64,000 nucleotides of DNA from an uncultured Prevotellaceae bacterium (GTDB lineage Bacteria > Bacteroidota > Bacteroidia > Bacteroidales > Bacteroidaceae), in the NCBI GenBank assembly GCA_900316645.1, contig ONDP01000022.1, forward strand, positions 26,002-90,001, given 5' to 3'. A program made the position numbers and the translations under genes. Of the stretch, positions 8,224-18,800 are shown piece by piece. The notes under the pieces were generated by a model, which was not told where the DNA came from, did no database searches, and saw only the letters and a list, made by a program, of their open reading frames with translations. Position 1 is the stretch's first letter; the number at the start of each line of letters is the position of its first letter.

Positions 8224-10647
8224 TTATAAATGAAAGTTGATATCAACTCCCAACTGGAACGGATTGCCATACTGGGCGAAGAATTTCTCCTGTCCGGTAG
8301 CCTTGCTGGTGAAGGCGAAAGTCTGATATTTGGCATCACCGATGTTGCGGGTCCAGAGGTTGATTTTGCACAGACCTAAGTCGGCACAGACATGGGCGCC
8401 AAACAGCACGTAGCCGTCGCGCTTGTTCAGATTAGCCTCGTCCCAATAGAGACGTCCCTGACCATTCATGTTGGCACCGATGGTGATGCTCTTGAGGGCT
8501 GGGGCGTCGATGTCGAAACGATAATCGACAGCGGCTGCATAGGTATGGGATGGAATAAAGGGCACCTTATTGTCCTTATAGCTGATTTTATCGTTGCTAC
8601 CGGCTTTGACGGCTGTCTCGTATTCCTTGAAGGCTGCGTGGGTATAGCCGTAGCTGGCGTTCCAGGTGAGGTGGTCGTCGAGGAGACTGCCACGCAATGC
8701 TGCCTCCAAACCACAACTGTAGCTCTTGCCCGCATTCACCATACGGCGTCCGAAGCCATACTCGGCAGTGAAGACGGAGAGCTGCTGGTTGCGAATCTGC
8801 ATATAGAAGGCGGAGAGGTCGGCCTGCAGGGTATGTCCGAAGAGATTGAGATGGGTTCCCAATTCGTAGTTCCAGCTTTCCTCGGGTTTGAACTTCACAC
8901 CTTCCAACAGCTGTGCATATTCCTCGTCAGTATGCTCGACAACGACATCTACATCCTGATGGGTCTGCATGGCCTGCATCATAACGGGCTGCAGATTCCG
9001 TTGCACATCATTCTGGATGATGTCGCCGAACATCTGCACATTGAAGCCACCGGCACGATAGCCCTTGGTGACAGTAGCGTAGATGTTGCTGCCGTCATTG
9101 AAGCGATAAGTCAGGCCGAACTTGGGGAGCAACTGCGAGAAAGTGGCTTTCTCCTCGCGGTCGTAGAGGGTGACGACATTGGCATTGGCAGCAGCACCCA
9201 TGATATTGAAATTCAGCGACGACTCACCACTGGTGACATAGTGAATCTTCGACTGGGTGACGTCGTAGCGCAAGCCGAGGGTTGCCGTCAGATGATCGGT
9301 GATGTCGATGTTCGATTCGTGGAAGATGCCCAGGTTGGCTTGTGGGGTATGGAAATTACAGGGGACGAAGAGCGACATTCCCACATGGACGCCACCGGCT
9401 CGCTCTATAGCAGCGGCAGCGGCCTGCTCGCCCATACGCTCTGCCATCGACTTGAGCATCTGCTGGTAAATCATACCGCCAATCTGCTGTCCCATCATGT
9501 TGCTGAAGTAATCGCCAAAGGTGTTGGGGGCTACCGTCTTCAACCACTGGTAGGAACCGAAGACACCGGTGGTCCAGTGCCAGATGCTCTTGTTGTTGCT
9601 CTTCACCGAGAATTCCTGGGTGAGCACGTTGCTGAGCTGCGACTGGTCAACCACCACAAAGTCGATATCGGAATAATCGTTATCCATCAGCAGATAGTCG
9701 CGCAGGAACTGCCAAGAGGTGTTGGAATGCAACTCAAAGCCCCTACCCTGATACTTGATGCCCAGACCAACGTTCAGCATATTGCGCTTGTAGTTGCCCT
9801 GATGGTCTTGGTTGGGGTCGAAGCGCTGACCTGTTGTCTGATCGACGGTGAAATAAGGATAGGCCTTCTGCTTGACGAACTGATAGTCGGCAATGAAATT
9901 GAAGGAGAGACGCTGGGTGGGCTGATACATCAGACGCAGGCGAGCACCAGCCTCGTCCATATTGTCGGCAGGGTCGTCGGTGAGCGAATTGCGATAGAAT
10001 CCCTTCTGGCCGTCGTAGAAAGCGGCAAGCGAGAAGGCAAACTGATCGTTGAGCTTGCGATAGTGCGCCACTTCGACATTGCGATAGAATCCGGTGCCTA
10101 TGCCAAGACTGACATCAGTGCCCTGATAGCTGAAGGGGTTCTTGGAATACATACGAATCATACCGCCCTCGGTGTTGAGTCCATAGAGGGTGCCCTGAGG
10201 ACCACGCAGGATGTCAACACGCTCCATCTGATAGAGATGACTGTTGAAGGCCGACTTGTTCATCAAAGGCATATCATCGACATAGACACCCATCGAGGGA
10301 CTGTTTACGCGCGAACCGATGCCTCGCACATAGATAGACGACGTGAAACGTGAACCATAATTAGGCATCACGAAAGAGGGTACGAAATCGGACACCTCAC
10401 GGATATCACGCAGGCTGAGCGAGAACAGATTGTCGCCTGACAGAACGGTTGAACTTAATGGTTGCTGGCGAAGGCGATAGAACTCCTTGGCCTGCGAAAC
10501 GACAACGACCTCGTCAAGGTCGTAAACTCGCGAAGAATCGGCTACTGCAGGGGCTGTCTCTGCTGACAAAGGCAGCACAGCCATCATAGCCCATACCGAT
10601 AAAATCTTTTTCCTATTATTTCGTTTGCTATCCTGTAAGTCCTGCAC
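8224..10647 (-). CDS. TonB-dependent outer-membrane receptor, GTG start
   Basis: About 807 aa. A signal peptide with a basic n-region (RNNRKK) precedes a TonB box (YDLDEVVVVS), a plug domain (about 50-165, with IYVRGIGSR and VDILRGPQGTLYG) and a 22-strand-type barrel ending GVDINFHL. There is no N-terminal carboxypeptidase-like domain and no SusD partner, so it looks like a metal-chelate or vitamin receptor; the ligand is unknown. The only start codon before the signal peptide's basic region is GTG 10647; the next in-frame Met (ATG ATG near 10590) would leave the signal peptide without positive charge. The 5' end overlaps a flavoprotein remnant, suggesting the original start was lost. Confidence 0.85.
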   Translation of the reverse strand: MQDLQDSKRNNRKKILSVWAMMAVLPLSAETAPAVADSSRVYDLDEVVVVSQAKEFYRLRQQPLSSTVLSGDNLFSLSLRDIREVSDFVPSFVMPNYGSRFTSSIYVRGIGSRVNSPSMGVYVDDMPLMNKSAFNSHLYQMERVDILRGPQGTLYGLNTEGGMIRMYSKNPFSYQGTDVSLGIGTGFYRNVEVAHYRKLNDQFAFSLAAFYDGQKGFYRNSLTDDPADNMDEAGARLRLMYQPTQRLSFNFIADYQFVKQKAYPYFTVDQTTGQRFDPNQDHQGNYKRNMLNVGLGIKYQGRGFELHSNTSWQFLRDYLLMDNDYSDIDFVVVDQSQLSNVLTQEFSVKSNNKSIWHWTTGVFGSYQWLKTVAPNTFGDYFSNMMGQQIGGMIYQQMLKSMAERMGEQAAAAAIERAGGVHVGMSLFVPCNFHTPQANLGIFHESNIDITDHLTATLGLRYDVTQSKIHYVTSGESSLNFNIMGAAANANVVTLYDREEKATFSQLLPKFGLTYRFNDGSNIYATVTKGYRAGGFNVQMFGDIIQNDVQRNLQPVMMQAMQTHQDVDVVVEHTDEEYAQLLEGVKFKPEESWNYELGTHLNLFGHTLQADLSAFYMQIRNQQLSVFTAEYGFGRRMVNAGKSYSCGLEAALRGSLLDDHLTWNASYGYTHAAFKEYETAVKAGSNDKISYKDNKVPFIPSHTYAAAVDYRFDIDAPALKSITIGANMNGQGRLYWDEANLNKRDGYVLFGAHVCADLGLCKINLWTRNIGDAKYQTFAFTSKATGQEKFFAQYGNPFQLGVDINFHL

Positions 10648-10690
10648 CGATGACCACTACCTGTGTGTCTATAGAATCTACGCTTTGCAT
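10628..10690 (-). pseudogene. 20-codon 5' remnant of an FAD/NAD-binding oxidoreductase, now leading the TonB receptor
   Basis: ATG 10690 opens MQSVDSIDTQVVVIGAGLTG followed directly by TAG (10628-10630). The VVVIGAGLTG stretch is the first beta-alpha turn (GxGxxG) of flavoproteins such as protoporphyrinogen oxidase. The reading stops exactly where the family continues with a helix, and its last 20 bases overlap the GTG start of the receptor in another frame. It sits right after a good promoter box, so it is probably transcribed and translated as a leader, perhaps coupling translation to the receptor. Which flavoprotein it came from cannot be told. Confidence 0.6.
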
Positions 10691-10715
10691 CTAACACCTA
10701 TTTCGTTTTCGGATG

Positions 10716-10723
10716 CAAAGGTA
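10716..10723 (-). promoter_or_regulatory. Promoter -7 element for remnant plus TonB receptor
   Basis: Minus-strand TACCTTTG, 25 bases before ATG 10690. The -33 region is poor (ATTG at about the right distance). Confidence 0.5.
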
Positions 10724-10766
10724 CTGCTTTTCGGAATGATGTGCAATCCCTATTTATGTGGATTTT

Positions 10767-11744
10767 TCAGGTATTCACTGTTCCACAATGCGGACAACGC
10801 CCTTTCTCAGAGAGCAAGGCACCACACTTGCCACAGACATAATGGTGATGGGCTGCATGGGTGTAACGACGAATGGCAAAGAGGAAATAGGCTATGAGCA
10901 ACAGGTAGCCTATATAATATAAGGTGGAAACACTGAACACCACATAATCGACGGCACAGACGCCTGCCAGTCCGCCCAGATAGAGCAAGGCATCGGCTCC
11001 GGAGAGATGACGCAACACATCGTCGAGCGCTGCCACAGCCACAATGATGATGGCCCAGACGGAAGCCACGAAAAGTCCCAGATGGAGAGGCAGTGCAAAA
11101 GGATTGAGCGACGGATGATAATAGAAATGACGCCACGACTCAGCGCCGAACATCTGAATGGAGGCATAAAGGGTAGCCGAAGAGGCTATCAACAGACAGA
11201 GCAAGGTTGGATAGAACGAGTCGATATCGCGGAAATGGACAATATATGACTCATGACGATTGAGTCGGTAGAGCCCATAGGCTACAGTGACCACAATCAG
11301 GAAGGCGAGGAATACCAACAAATGGGTATCGGAGAAGAAATCGATGAACTGGGAAATGGGATCGTCGGGCGACACTCCCTCCAACATCTCACTCTCACGA
11401 ATCCATCCCTGCGTCAGTTGGTCGCGAGCCACCTTCACCCATACGGAATCAATGCTATCGGTGGGAACGGTAGTGATGTCAGCTACCACCAGTCGTTCGC
11501 CCTCCACCACATAGAGGGTATCGAAAGCCATTTCGCCTGGTTGGTCGGAAAGTGGGAGACTTTTGGCATACACCACGAAATTATAGTTTTGAGAGTAGTG
11601 ATGGGTGGTTGAGAAAGAAATGGAGTCGAGCTGTTTCTCCGTCAGGTCCCAAGCATCGGGTGTGATAGGTCCATTATTGTAACAGGCCGACAACAGGAAT
11701 ACGGTGAGGACGAGAAGATGATACTTAATCCGCTGCATAAACAT
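10767..11744 (-). CDS. Zinc-ribbon membrane lipoprotein of unknown function
   Basis: 325 aa from ATG 11744 (or 323 from ATG 11738). A lipobox (LLSACYNN) is followed by a soluble domain of about 120 residues and four or five membrane segments (e.g. LLVFLAFLIVVTVAYGLY, LGLFVASVWAIIIVAVAAL). The tail is a zinc ribbon, CGKCGALLSEKGRCPHCG. No characterised family recognised. It overlaps the U32 gene end by 14-20 bases and is the last gene of the kinase operon. The zinc ribbon recalls those on three other proteins of that operon. Confidence 0.75.
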   Translation of the reverse strand: MFMQRIKYHLLVLTVFLLSACYNNGPITPDAWDLTEKQLDSISFSTTHHYSQNYNFVVYAKSLPLSDQPGEMAFDTLYVVEGERLVVADITTVPTDSIDSVWVKVARDQLTQGWIRESEMLEGVSPDDPISQFIDFFSDTHLLVFLAFLIVVTVAYGLYRLNRHESYIVHFRDIDSFYPTLLCLLIASSATLYASIQMFGAESWRHFYYHPSLNPFALPLHLGLFVASVWAIIIVAVAALDDVLRHLSGADALLYLGGLAGVCAVDYVVFSVSTLYYIGYLLLIAYFLFAIRRYTHAAHHHYVCGKCGALLSEKGRCPHCGTVNT

Positions 11745-13530
11745 TCATCTGACAATGACTACAATCAAACTCAAGACGGAAGCGACGACCATCGCCTAAG
11801 CGCAGAAACAGTGGTTCGGTAAACTGGGGTTTCCTGCCTCCGTGCTTCACACAGGCTCCCAGCGCATAGCGCAGACAATGACGGCACTGCATAATAGGTC
11901 CCTTGCCGCCTTTCAGTTCATAGGCCGACACATCCCTTGTGCCATAGAACGCAGCTGCCAGACGGTTGGAGATATTATAGAGATAAGGGAAACGGTAGCT
12001 CTCGGGGAGAGAAACGGCATCTCGTGACTGACGAGACGGCATCTCGCTACCCTCGAAACGGCACCTTGCTGACTGAATGAGGGCATCCGTCAACTGGCGA
12101 CGCAATTCGGAGAGCATACTGCTGGGGATGAAGTAGTTGAAATCGGGAGCCATCTCTACCCCACTACACTCATAAGGGGTTGCACCTAACTTCGACAACT
12201 GACGGAGAATATTGTCACGCTGGGGTTTCTCTGCCTGCTGATGTTCGCAGACAATAGTCACCTCGACACCCTCTGCCGACAGGGAGAATCCGTCGGAGGT
12301 AGTCTGCAAGTGTAGCTGCAGGGGTATCTTGCGCTCGCTGCTCTTGCGGGAGAGCTGGCGCTCCATCTCCTGATCGTTATTCCGATAGAGGGCCATACCA
12401 CTATGCAGACCGCTGGGCATTTGCTGGGGGAAAAGGCGATTACCTTCAGCACGATTGACTCGGAAACCCTCTAACGCGCGTACATTATTTATAAAACATA
12501 GGCCGTCGCCGTTGGAAAAGGAGGCGGTGCCTGCCACTGTGAACGAGTCGCGACGCATTTCCTTCACATGTCCCACATACTCGCCCATGGCCTTTGGAGT
12601 GTCAGGTGAGAAGATATCGGGCTGGCGCCCTTGCAGGAAATAGGTGGTGAATCCGCGATTGAAGGTTTTCTCCAAATGAGGTGTGAAGGTATAGGTGCAG
12701 CGACCTCTCGATGCTCGCTGATATTGGCAGGGATATTGTGCGATAATGGCGTCAAGGCGCTGACTATAGGCTGACACCACATTCTTCACATAGTTGGCAT
12801 CCTTCAGGCGTCCCTCTATCTTGAACGAGGTGGCTCCAGCGCGTATCAACGACTCCAAGTGCTGACTCTGATTCAAGTCCTTGAGCGACAGGAGGTGACG
12901 TTGGTGCTCCAGTTCCCTCCCCTCTGCATCCAGAAGGTCGAACTTCATACGGCAGAACTGGGCACAGGCTCCTCGGTTGGCTGAGCGTCCGAAACAATAC
13001 TGCGAGGCATAGCACAGTCCGCTATAGCTCACGCACAAAGCTCCGTGGACAAACACTTCCAACGGCATATCGGGCACCTCACGGTGTATCTCGCTGATTT
13101 CATCGACAGACAATTCACGCGCCAATACCACACGTTGGAAGCCCTGATGCTGCAACCATTTCACTTTCGACGCCGTACGGTTATCGGTCTGCGTCGAGGC
13201 GTGAAGCGCTATCGGTGGAAGGTCCATCTGCAAGATAGCCATATCCTGCACCAGGATAGCATCAACCCCTGCCTCGTAAAGCTGGTGTATCAACAGACGG
13301 GTCGGCTCCAGTTCGTCGTCATAGAGAATGGTATTCACCGTGACATAGACCTTCACACCAAAAAGATGGGCATATTCGCAGAGGTGCTGGATATCCTCGA
13401 CACTATTGCCTGCAGCAACACGGGCACCAAAACGCTGAGCTCCTATATAGACAGCATCAGCGCCGTGGTCGACAGCAGCTATTCCGCATGTTAAGTCCTT
13501 GGCCGGTGCAAGCAGTTCGAGCGCAATCAT
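11725..13530 (-). CDS. U32 family protein, RlhA-like (23S rRNA hydroxylation type)
   Basis: 601 aa. N-terminal TIM-barrel-like U32 domain beginning LELLAPAKDLTCGIAAVDHGADAVY, with the family Cys cluster (FVHGALCVSYSGLCYASQYCFGRS... GACAQFCR) that holds an iron-sulfur cluster in related enzymes, followed by a second domain of about 250 residues as in RlhA (YdcP) of E. coli. RlhA hydroxylates C2501 of 23S rRNA. Other U32 members (TrhP) modify tRNA, so the exact target is inferred. A further Cys set lies near the C-terminus (MQCRHCLRYALGACVKHGG and FDCSHC). It overlaps metA by ATGA. Confidence 0.8.
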   Translation of the reverse strand: MIALELLAPAKDLTCGIAAVDHGADAVYIGAQRFGARVAAGNSVEDIQHLCEYAHLFGVKVYVTVNTILYDDELEPTRLLIHQLYEAGVDAILVQDMAILQMDLPPIALHASTQTDNRTASKVKWLQHQGFQRVVLARELSVDEISEIHREVPDMPLEVFVHGALCVSYSGLCYASQYCFGRSANRGACAQFCRMKFDLLDAEGRELEHQRHLLSLKDLNQSQHLESLIRAGATSFKIEGRLKDANYVKNVVSAYSQRLDAIIAQYPCQYQRASRGRCTYTFTPHLEKTFNRGFTTYFLQGRQPDIFSPDTPKAMGEYVGHVKEMRRDSFTVAGTASFSNGDGLCFINNVRALEGFRVNRAEGNRLFPQQMPSGLHSGMALYRNNDQEMERQLSRKSSERKIPLQLHLQTTSDGFSLSAEGVEVTIVCEHQQAEKPQRDNILRQLSKLGATPYECSGVEMAPDFNYFIPSSMLSELRRQLTDALIQSARCRFEGSEMPSRQSRDAVSLPESYRFPYLYNISNRLAAAFYGTRDVSAYELKGGKGPIMQCRHCLRYALGACVKHGGRKPQFTEPLFLRLGDGRRFRLEFDCSHCQMNVYAAD

Positions 13531-14444
13531 TCAATCTTATTGATATCGTAAGGTGTCTCCTGATAGACGTAATAATTGATCCAGTTGCTATAAAGCAGGT
13601 TGGCATGGGCACGCCACGTTACCACAGGACCCTTGGCAGGATCGTCGTCACGATAGTAATTCTTAGGCAAGTCAACATCGTCACGGATGTCCTTATCACG
13701 CTTATACTCATTGTCGAGCGTGTTGGGGGCATACTCCAGATGTCCCGTCACGAAGAACTCGCGTCCGTTACGAGCCATCACCATACTGACTCCGCAATCG
13801 GGCGACTCAGCAATCAGCGTCAGGTCAGGATGAGCCAGGATATCCTCACGATGCAACTCCGTATGTCGGCTATGAGGCATCTGGAATACGTCGTCGAAAC
13901 CACGAAAGATAGGCAACTGGGGCTCTAACGGTGTCTGAGGGAAGATGCCGAACATCTTCTTGGCCAGGGGATACTTGGGAATTCCGTAGTGATAGTAGAG
14001 TCCTGCCTGTGCAGCCCAGCAGATATACAGCGTACTGGTGACGTGGGTACGAGCCCAGGCAAAGATGTCAGTCATCTCGTCCCAGTAGTTGACATCCTCA
14101 AAATCGAGTGTCTCGACAGGGGCACCGGTGATAATCATACCGTCGAATTTCTCGTTACGCATCTGAGCGAAATCACGATAGAACATCATCATGTGTTCGA
14201 TAGGTGTATTCTTCGGAGTGTGACTGCGGAGTTTCATAAAACTAATCTCCAACTGCAACGGCGTATTGGAGAGCAAGCGAATCAAATCGGTCTCGGTGGT
14301 GATTTTCAACGGCATGAGGTTGAGAATCACAATCTTCAACGGACGGATGTCCTGCATGTGGGCACGCGAATCATCCATCACAAAGATGTTCTCCTGCTTC
14401 AGCAGGTCGATGGCCGGTAATTTATCTGGTAATCTTAATGGCAT
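13527..14444 (-). CDS. metA: Homoserine O-acetyltransferase (MetA type)
   Basis: 305 aa. It activates homoserine for methionine synthesis. Catalytic residues fall exactly at the family positions: C142 in LYICWAAQAGL, H235 and E237 in VTGHLEYAP. Residue 111 is Glu (GAPVE111), which in Bacillus MetA gives acetyl-CoA specificity, whereas E. coli has Gly and uses succinyl-CoA; the product is therefore probably O-acetylhomoserine. It lies 12 bases after the PP2C gene and overlaps the U32 gene, so it appears to be carried inside the signalling operon, not in the sulfur regulon 15 kb away. Confidence 0.93.
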   Translation of the reverse strand: MPLRLPDKLPAIDLLKQENIFVMDDSRAHMQDIRPLKIVILNLMPLKITTETDLIRLLSNTPLQLEISFMKLRSHTPKNTPIEHMMMFYRDFAQMRNEKFDGMIITGAPVETLDFEDVNYWDEMTDIFAWARTHVTSTLYICWAAQAGLYYHYGIPKYPLAKKMFGIFPQTPLEPQLPIFRGFDDVFQMPHSRHTELHREDILAHPDLTLIAESPDCGVSMVMARNGREFFVTGHLEYAPNTLDNEYKRDKDIRDDVDLPKNYYRDDDPAKGPVVTWRAHANLLYSNWINYYVYQETPYDINKIE

Positions 14445-14456
14445 AAACTTGATGAA

Positions 14457-15203
14457 TTATTTAACTGAAATAACACAGGTAGAGACATTATCATATCCCC
14501 CAGCCTCAATAGCTGCCTCACAAAGACGGTTGGCAGAAGCCCCATCAACCAACAGGCGCTCGATTTCCTCATCTGGAACCATATCGTTCAGCCCGTCAGA
14601 GCAAAGCAGATAGAGGTCGCCCGAAAGAAAATCGTCGGTAAACTCATAAATATCCAAGAAGGAGTTCTTGCATCCTGCTCCAATACAATTGGTAATCACA
14701 TTAGAGTGACGCTTCTCTCCATACAGGTTGCTAAGGGAATGATCGGTAGAGATTTGCTTCAACTTGCCGTCACGCAGACGGTAGAGACGACTATCGCCAC
14801 AGTTGATCCAATAATACCGACCACCATAGTAAATAATACCTACAAGCGTGGTGCCCATTTCTTCCATTGACGGATCAGCATGCCCCTTCGAGGTAATCAT
14901 CTGATTGACAGACTCCATCCATACAACCATCATCTCGTTAAATTCGCTAATGGACAAGCCTTTCGGCAGGTCGTTGATAAAGAAATGAAGATTGGCAAGC
15001 ACATCGGCACTCGCCACTTCTCCCGCATTATGACCTCCCATACCATCGGCAAGGGCTATCACGAAACGGTCAACATTCTCTGCTATCAACGTAGTATGAT
15101 ATGCCTCACTACGAACAAACTTGTCGTAGGCAAGCACCATGTCTTCATTATTGCTTCTAACACATCCCACACGGCTTGCAGCCGTTAAGACTATTTCACT
15201 CAT
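14457..15203 (-). CDS. PP2C-type Ser/Thr protein phosphatase
   Basis: 248 aa from ATG 15203 (the frame opens at TTG 15215). All metal-binding motifs of the PPM family are present: RSNNEDMVL, ALADGMGGHNAGEVAS, LLCSDGLND and GYDNVSTCVI. It is a cytoplasmic enzyme that would remove phosphates placed by the kinase encoded at 19121-22057, as in the PpkA/PppA and PknB/PstP pairs. It follows the FHA gene by 29 bases in the same operon. Confidence 0.9.
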   Translation of the reverse strand: MSEIVLTAASRVGCVRSNNEDMVLAYDKFVRSEAYHTTLIAENVDRFVIALADGMGGHNAGEVASADVLANLHFFINDLPKGLSISEFNEMMVVWMESVNQMITSKGHADPSMEEMGTTLVGIIYYGGRYYWINCGDSRLYRLRDGKLKQISTDHSLSNLYGEKRHSNVITNCIGAGCKNSFLDIYEFTDDFLSGDLYLLCSDGLNDMVPDEEIERLLVDGASANRLCEAAIEAGGYDNVSTCVISVK

Positions 15204-15232
15204 ATCAAATTTCAATGTTTAAGACTTACAGG

Positions 15233-15805
15233 TCAGTTGATACTCACCTGCAAATTAATGTTTGCCAACGACACAATGTCACCACTCTTGATTGACATCG
15301 GTATATCTGGCAAAAGGTCACGATCGTTCAGCTTCGTTCCGTTTGAAGAATGCTTGTCGATAATGCACCAACCGGAATCGGGCTTGTAAATCAACTGCGC
15401 ATGAACACTTGACACATACATATTGCCAACGAACATCTGCTGATAAGGACCTTGCTTGCGCCCTATGATGGCACCATTGATACCCACTATACGAATGTTT
15501 AGTGAAGGATTGTATAGTGTGAGCGTAGGAATACCTTGTATCTGGACATCGGCTGTAGAAATACCGTTGTTGGCATCCCTCGCACTCGCAAAGGTGCGAC
15601 TGATTTCTGCTGCCGTAGCATGACCGCTGGGCTGTTCGGACACATGACTGGTGCCCGGAGCCTCCATCAAACCACCGCAATACGTACAACGGCGTCCGGT
15701 TCCAACACGTCCGCAATTAGAGCAATACATCAAGGCTTGACCACACTGGTCGCAATAGAAGGACTGCTCCTCTATTTCTTCTTTACAACTTGGACATATT
15801 ATCAT
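15233..15805 (-). CDS. Zinc-ribbon plus FHA domain protein
   Basis: 190 aa. N-terminal zinc-binding pairs (CPSCKEEIEEQSFYCDQCG and CSNCGRVGTGRRCTYCG), a Ser/Thr-rich linker, and a C-terminal FHA fold (about 100-190) with the phosphothreonine-site pattern IIGRKQ... VSSVHAQL ... DKHSSNGTKLND. FHA domains bind phosphothreonine, so it is the likely reader of the neighbouring kinase. The start overlaps the AAA+ stop by ATGA, implying translational coupling. Confidence 0.88.
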   Translation of the reverse strand: MIICPSCKEEIEEQSFYCDQCGQALMYCSNCGRVGTGRRCTYCGGLMEAPGTSHVSEQPSGHATAAEISRTFASARDANNGISTADVQIQGIPTLTLYNPSLNIRIVGINGAIIGRKQGPYQQMFVGNMYVSSVHAQLIYKPDSGWCIIDKHSSNGTKLNDRDLLPDIPMSIKSGDIVSLANINLQVSIN

Positions 15806-18800
15806 AACTCATCCTTTATATCTTCTGGCAGTATCATCTGATAGGTCTCCTGAGTCACCTCACTCTGAGGCATTGCACTCACGCGAACAGACAACTGCTG
15901 GATTGTTTCATCAAGCATATTACGCATCTCACGGGCATTTCCGAAGGAATTACTCTTGCTGACCACCTTACGGCAAATCAGATCCATCAACTTGAACTCA
16001 GCAGCAGGCGACAAGGTGTAGTTGTCCTTTGACGCCATCTTCTTGAAGATTGCCAGGAGTTCATCCTCGTTATAGTCCTCGATATGCATCTTGTGGGTGA
16101 AGCGGCTGGCGAGTCCGGGGTTGACATTCATAAAGTCTTCCATCTCCTTCTGGTAACCTGCTGCTATCACTACAAACTTACCGCGATCATCCTCCATACG
16201 CTTCATCAGCGTGTCGATGGCTTCCTTACCATACTGGTCGTTCTCCGACGAGAGGGTGTATGCCTCGTCGATAAACAGGATGCCACCCATCGCCTTGTCA
16301 CACATATTGTTGACAATCTTCGGTGTCTCACCCATATACTTACCAACCAAAGTGGCACGACTGGCCTCAATGACACGACTGGTAGGCAGAATCTCCATAC
16401 TCTGAAGCACCTCACCCATCTTACGGGCTATCGATGTCTTACCCGTACCTGGGTTACCTGTCAGGATGAAGTTCATGGCCATCTGCTGCACCTTACCAGC
16501 ACCCATAGCAGCACGCTGCTTCATGAACATGCTCTGTACGGCAAGACGACGAATCATATTCTTGACAGAACGCATTCCGATGAACTCGTCGAGTTCGTTG
16601 AGTACCTCGTCCAACGGACGTGCCTTCTCGCTCTGCTGTACGGCAAGGTCGGCCTCGGTGATACGATACATATCCTCGTCCTTGAAGTTGGGATTGTTGA
16701 CTTCTGCCATCAGGCGCTGACTCTGTTTCTCGACTGCAGCATCAAAGATGCGGCGAGCCTCACGGGCATTGCCGAAGTTCTTGTCACGACGCAGATACAA
16801 CTGTTCGAACTGACGGTGGACAGCCTGACGGGTAGCATCGTCTACGGTGAAGTTCTTACCCTTGGCCAAATTGATGAATATCTCAGTCAGCTCGTCGGGT
16901 GTATAATCGTCGAAATGAATCGTCTGAGTGAAACGGCTCTTCAGTCCTGGGTTGGTATCAATGAAGTCGTGCATCTGATCAGTATAACCTGCCACGATAC
17001 AGATGAACTTTCCTCGGTCATCCTCCAAGCGTTTCAGCAGTGTGTCGATAGCTTCTCCGCCGAAGGAATCGTTGTCGCCTGACTTCAGGGTGTAGGCCTC
17101 GTCGATGAACAGGACACCACCCATAGCAGAGTCAATCAGCTGATTGGTCTTAATAGCTGTCTGACCGGAATAGCCCGATACCAGTTTGCTACGATCAGCC
17201 TCAACCAACTGACCTCGTGAAAGGATGCCTAACGTGCGGAACACATCAGCCATGATACGGGCAACGGTGGTCTTACCAGTTCCCGGATTACCCGTAAAGA
17301 CGTAGTGCTTGCCCTGGAACGTATTGGTTTCTCCACGACGTATCTGCAAGTTGAGGAAAGCAGCCAAGTTGGAAATCTCCTGCTTGACAGCAGCCAGTCC
17401 CACCATACCGTTGAGTTTCTTCAGACACTCGGTGTAATCGACTGCCTTTGGTGCCTCGTATGGGATATCCTCCTGCGTAATCGTCATCAGTTCCTCGTCC
17501 GTCTTGGTGGACATATCCCCCTTCTGCAGACGCTCTGCCTGCTTTGCCGTAATCTTGTCGAACAACTGGCGCATGGTACGTCCGTTGGCGAAGTCCTTGT
17601 CGCGGGCATCATACAGCTCGGTAATCATCTTGCGAGCCAGTTCTTCAGCATCTGGGGCAAAGACATATTTCTTCGACTTCGCAAAGACCTGCATAATCTG
17701 ATACAGTTCTTCAGGATTGTAGTCGTCGATATTCAGGAAATAACTGAAACGGCTGCGCACACCAGGGTTGATGCGGAACAAATTCTCCATCTCCGTACGG
17801 TAACCGGCAGCAATAACTACAAATTTGCCTCGGTCGTCCTCCATACGTTTCATCAACTGCTCCAATGCCTGGGCTCCCTGATTGTCACGGTCACCGCCCT
17901 GACTGACTGGTGCCAATGTATAGGCCTCATCGACAAAGAGGATTCCTCCCATTGCCTTGTCGCACAAGCGATCTACAACCTTTGGCGTCTCACCCTGATA
18001 GGGGCTGACCATCTTGGCACGGTCACACTCTACCACATGTCCGCTATCGAGATATCCGATAGCCTCCAATATCTCGCCCAACTTACGGGCAATCGTCGTT
18101 TTACCTGTACCTGGGTTACCCGTCAGTACGATATGGATGCCAGCCTTCTGCTGTTCACCCAAACCACGCTGGGCGCGCTGTACGCTGTTCTGTACGCTGT
18201 AGGCAATCTCGCGGACAGCTTTCTTCACCTGATCCATACCGATGTACTGGTCGAGATCGCTCAGGATATCATCAAGCGTACGCTCCTCAGGAACATAGCC
18301 CCGGATATCACCCTCCTCTATCATCGTAGCATCAGCACCACGACTGATGAACGAGGTAAAGATGTCCTCAGCAGTCTTCACTGCCAGATGACGATAGCCG
18401 AAGGTGTCGTCCTTGATTTTCACCTGATATTGGAAGAAACGCTCCAACTTATGATCTGCCTCAGGTGTATAGGCGGAAATGCCGTATTTGATACGCAGTT
18501 CCTGCTTGCAGACGTCACAGAGTTCGTTGTAACTCGGAGTAGGCAGACGGAAGATATACTTGAAGCGGTTCTGGGCTGCTGGGTTGTTTACCAGGAAATC
18601 GTCCAGACCTTTGGGCAAACCGGAGATAATCACAATAGGATTATCGTTCCACTTGTCCATTTCTACAAAGAGCTTATCCAAAGGATTCACCTGATTGGAA
18701 TAGCGGTCGGGCAACAGTTTCTGAACATTATCAAAGAACAGGATACCATCCTTCGCCTTCTTGATGTTATCATCCCATTTATCAACAAAGCGCTGATAAT

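Noticed and set aside
8392-10353. 653-codon open frame on the plus strand
   Set aside because: It lies wholly opposite the TonB receptor, which has clear family motifs; the plus-strand protein shows no recognisable domain and no promoter. Long antisense frames are common in this codon use.
13527-14444. Homoserine O-succinyltransferase
   Set aside because: Residue 111 is Glu, which indicates acetyl-CoA as donor; the Gly seen in succinyl-specific enzymes is absent.
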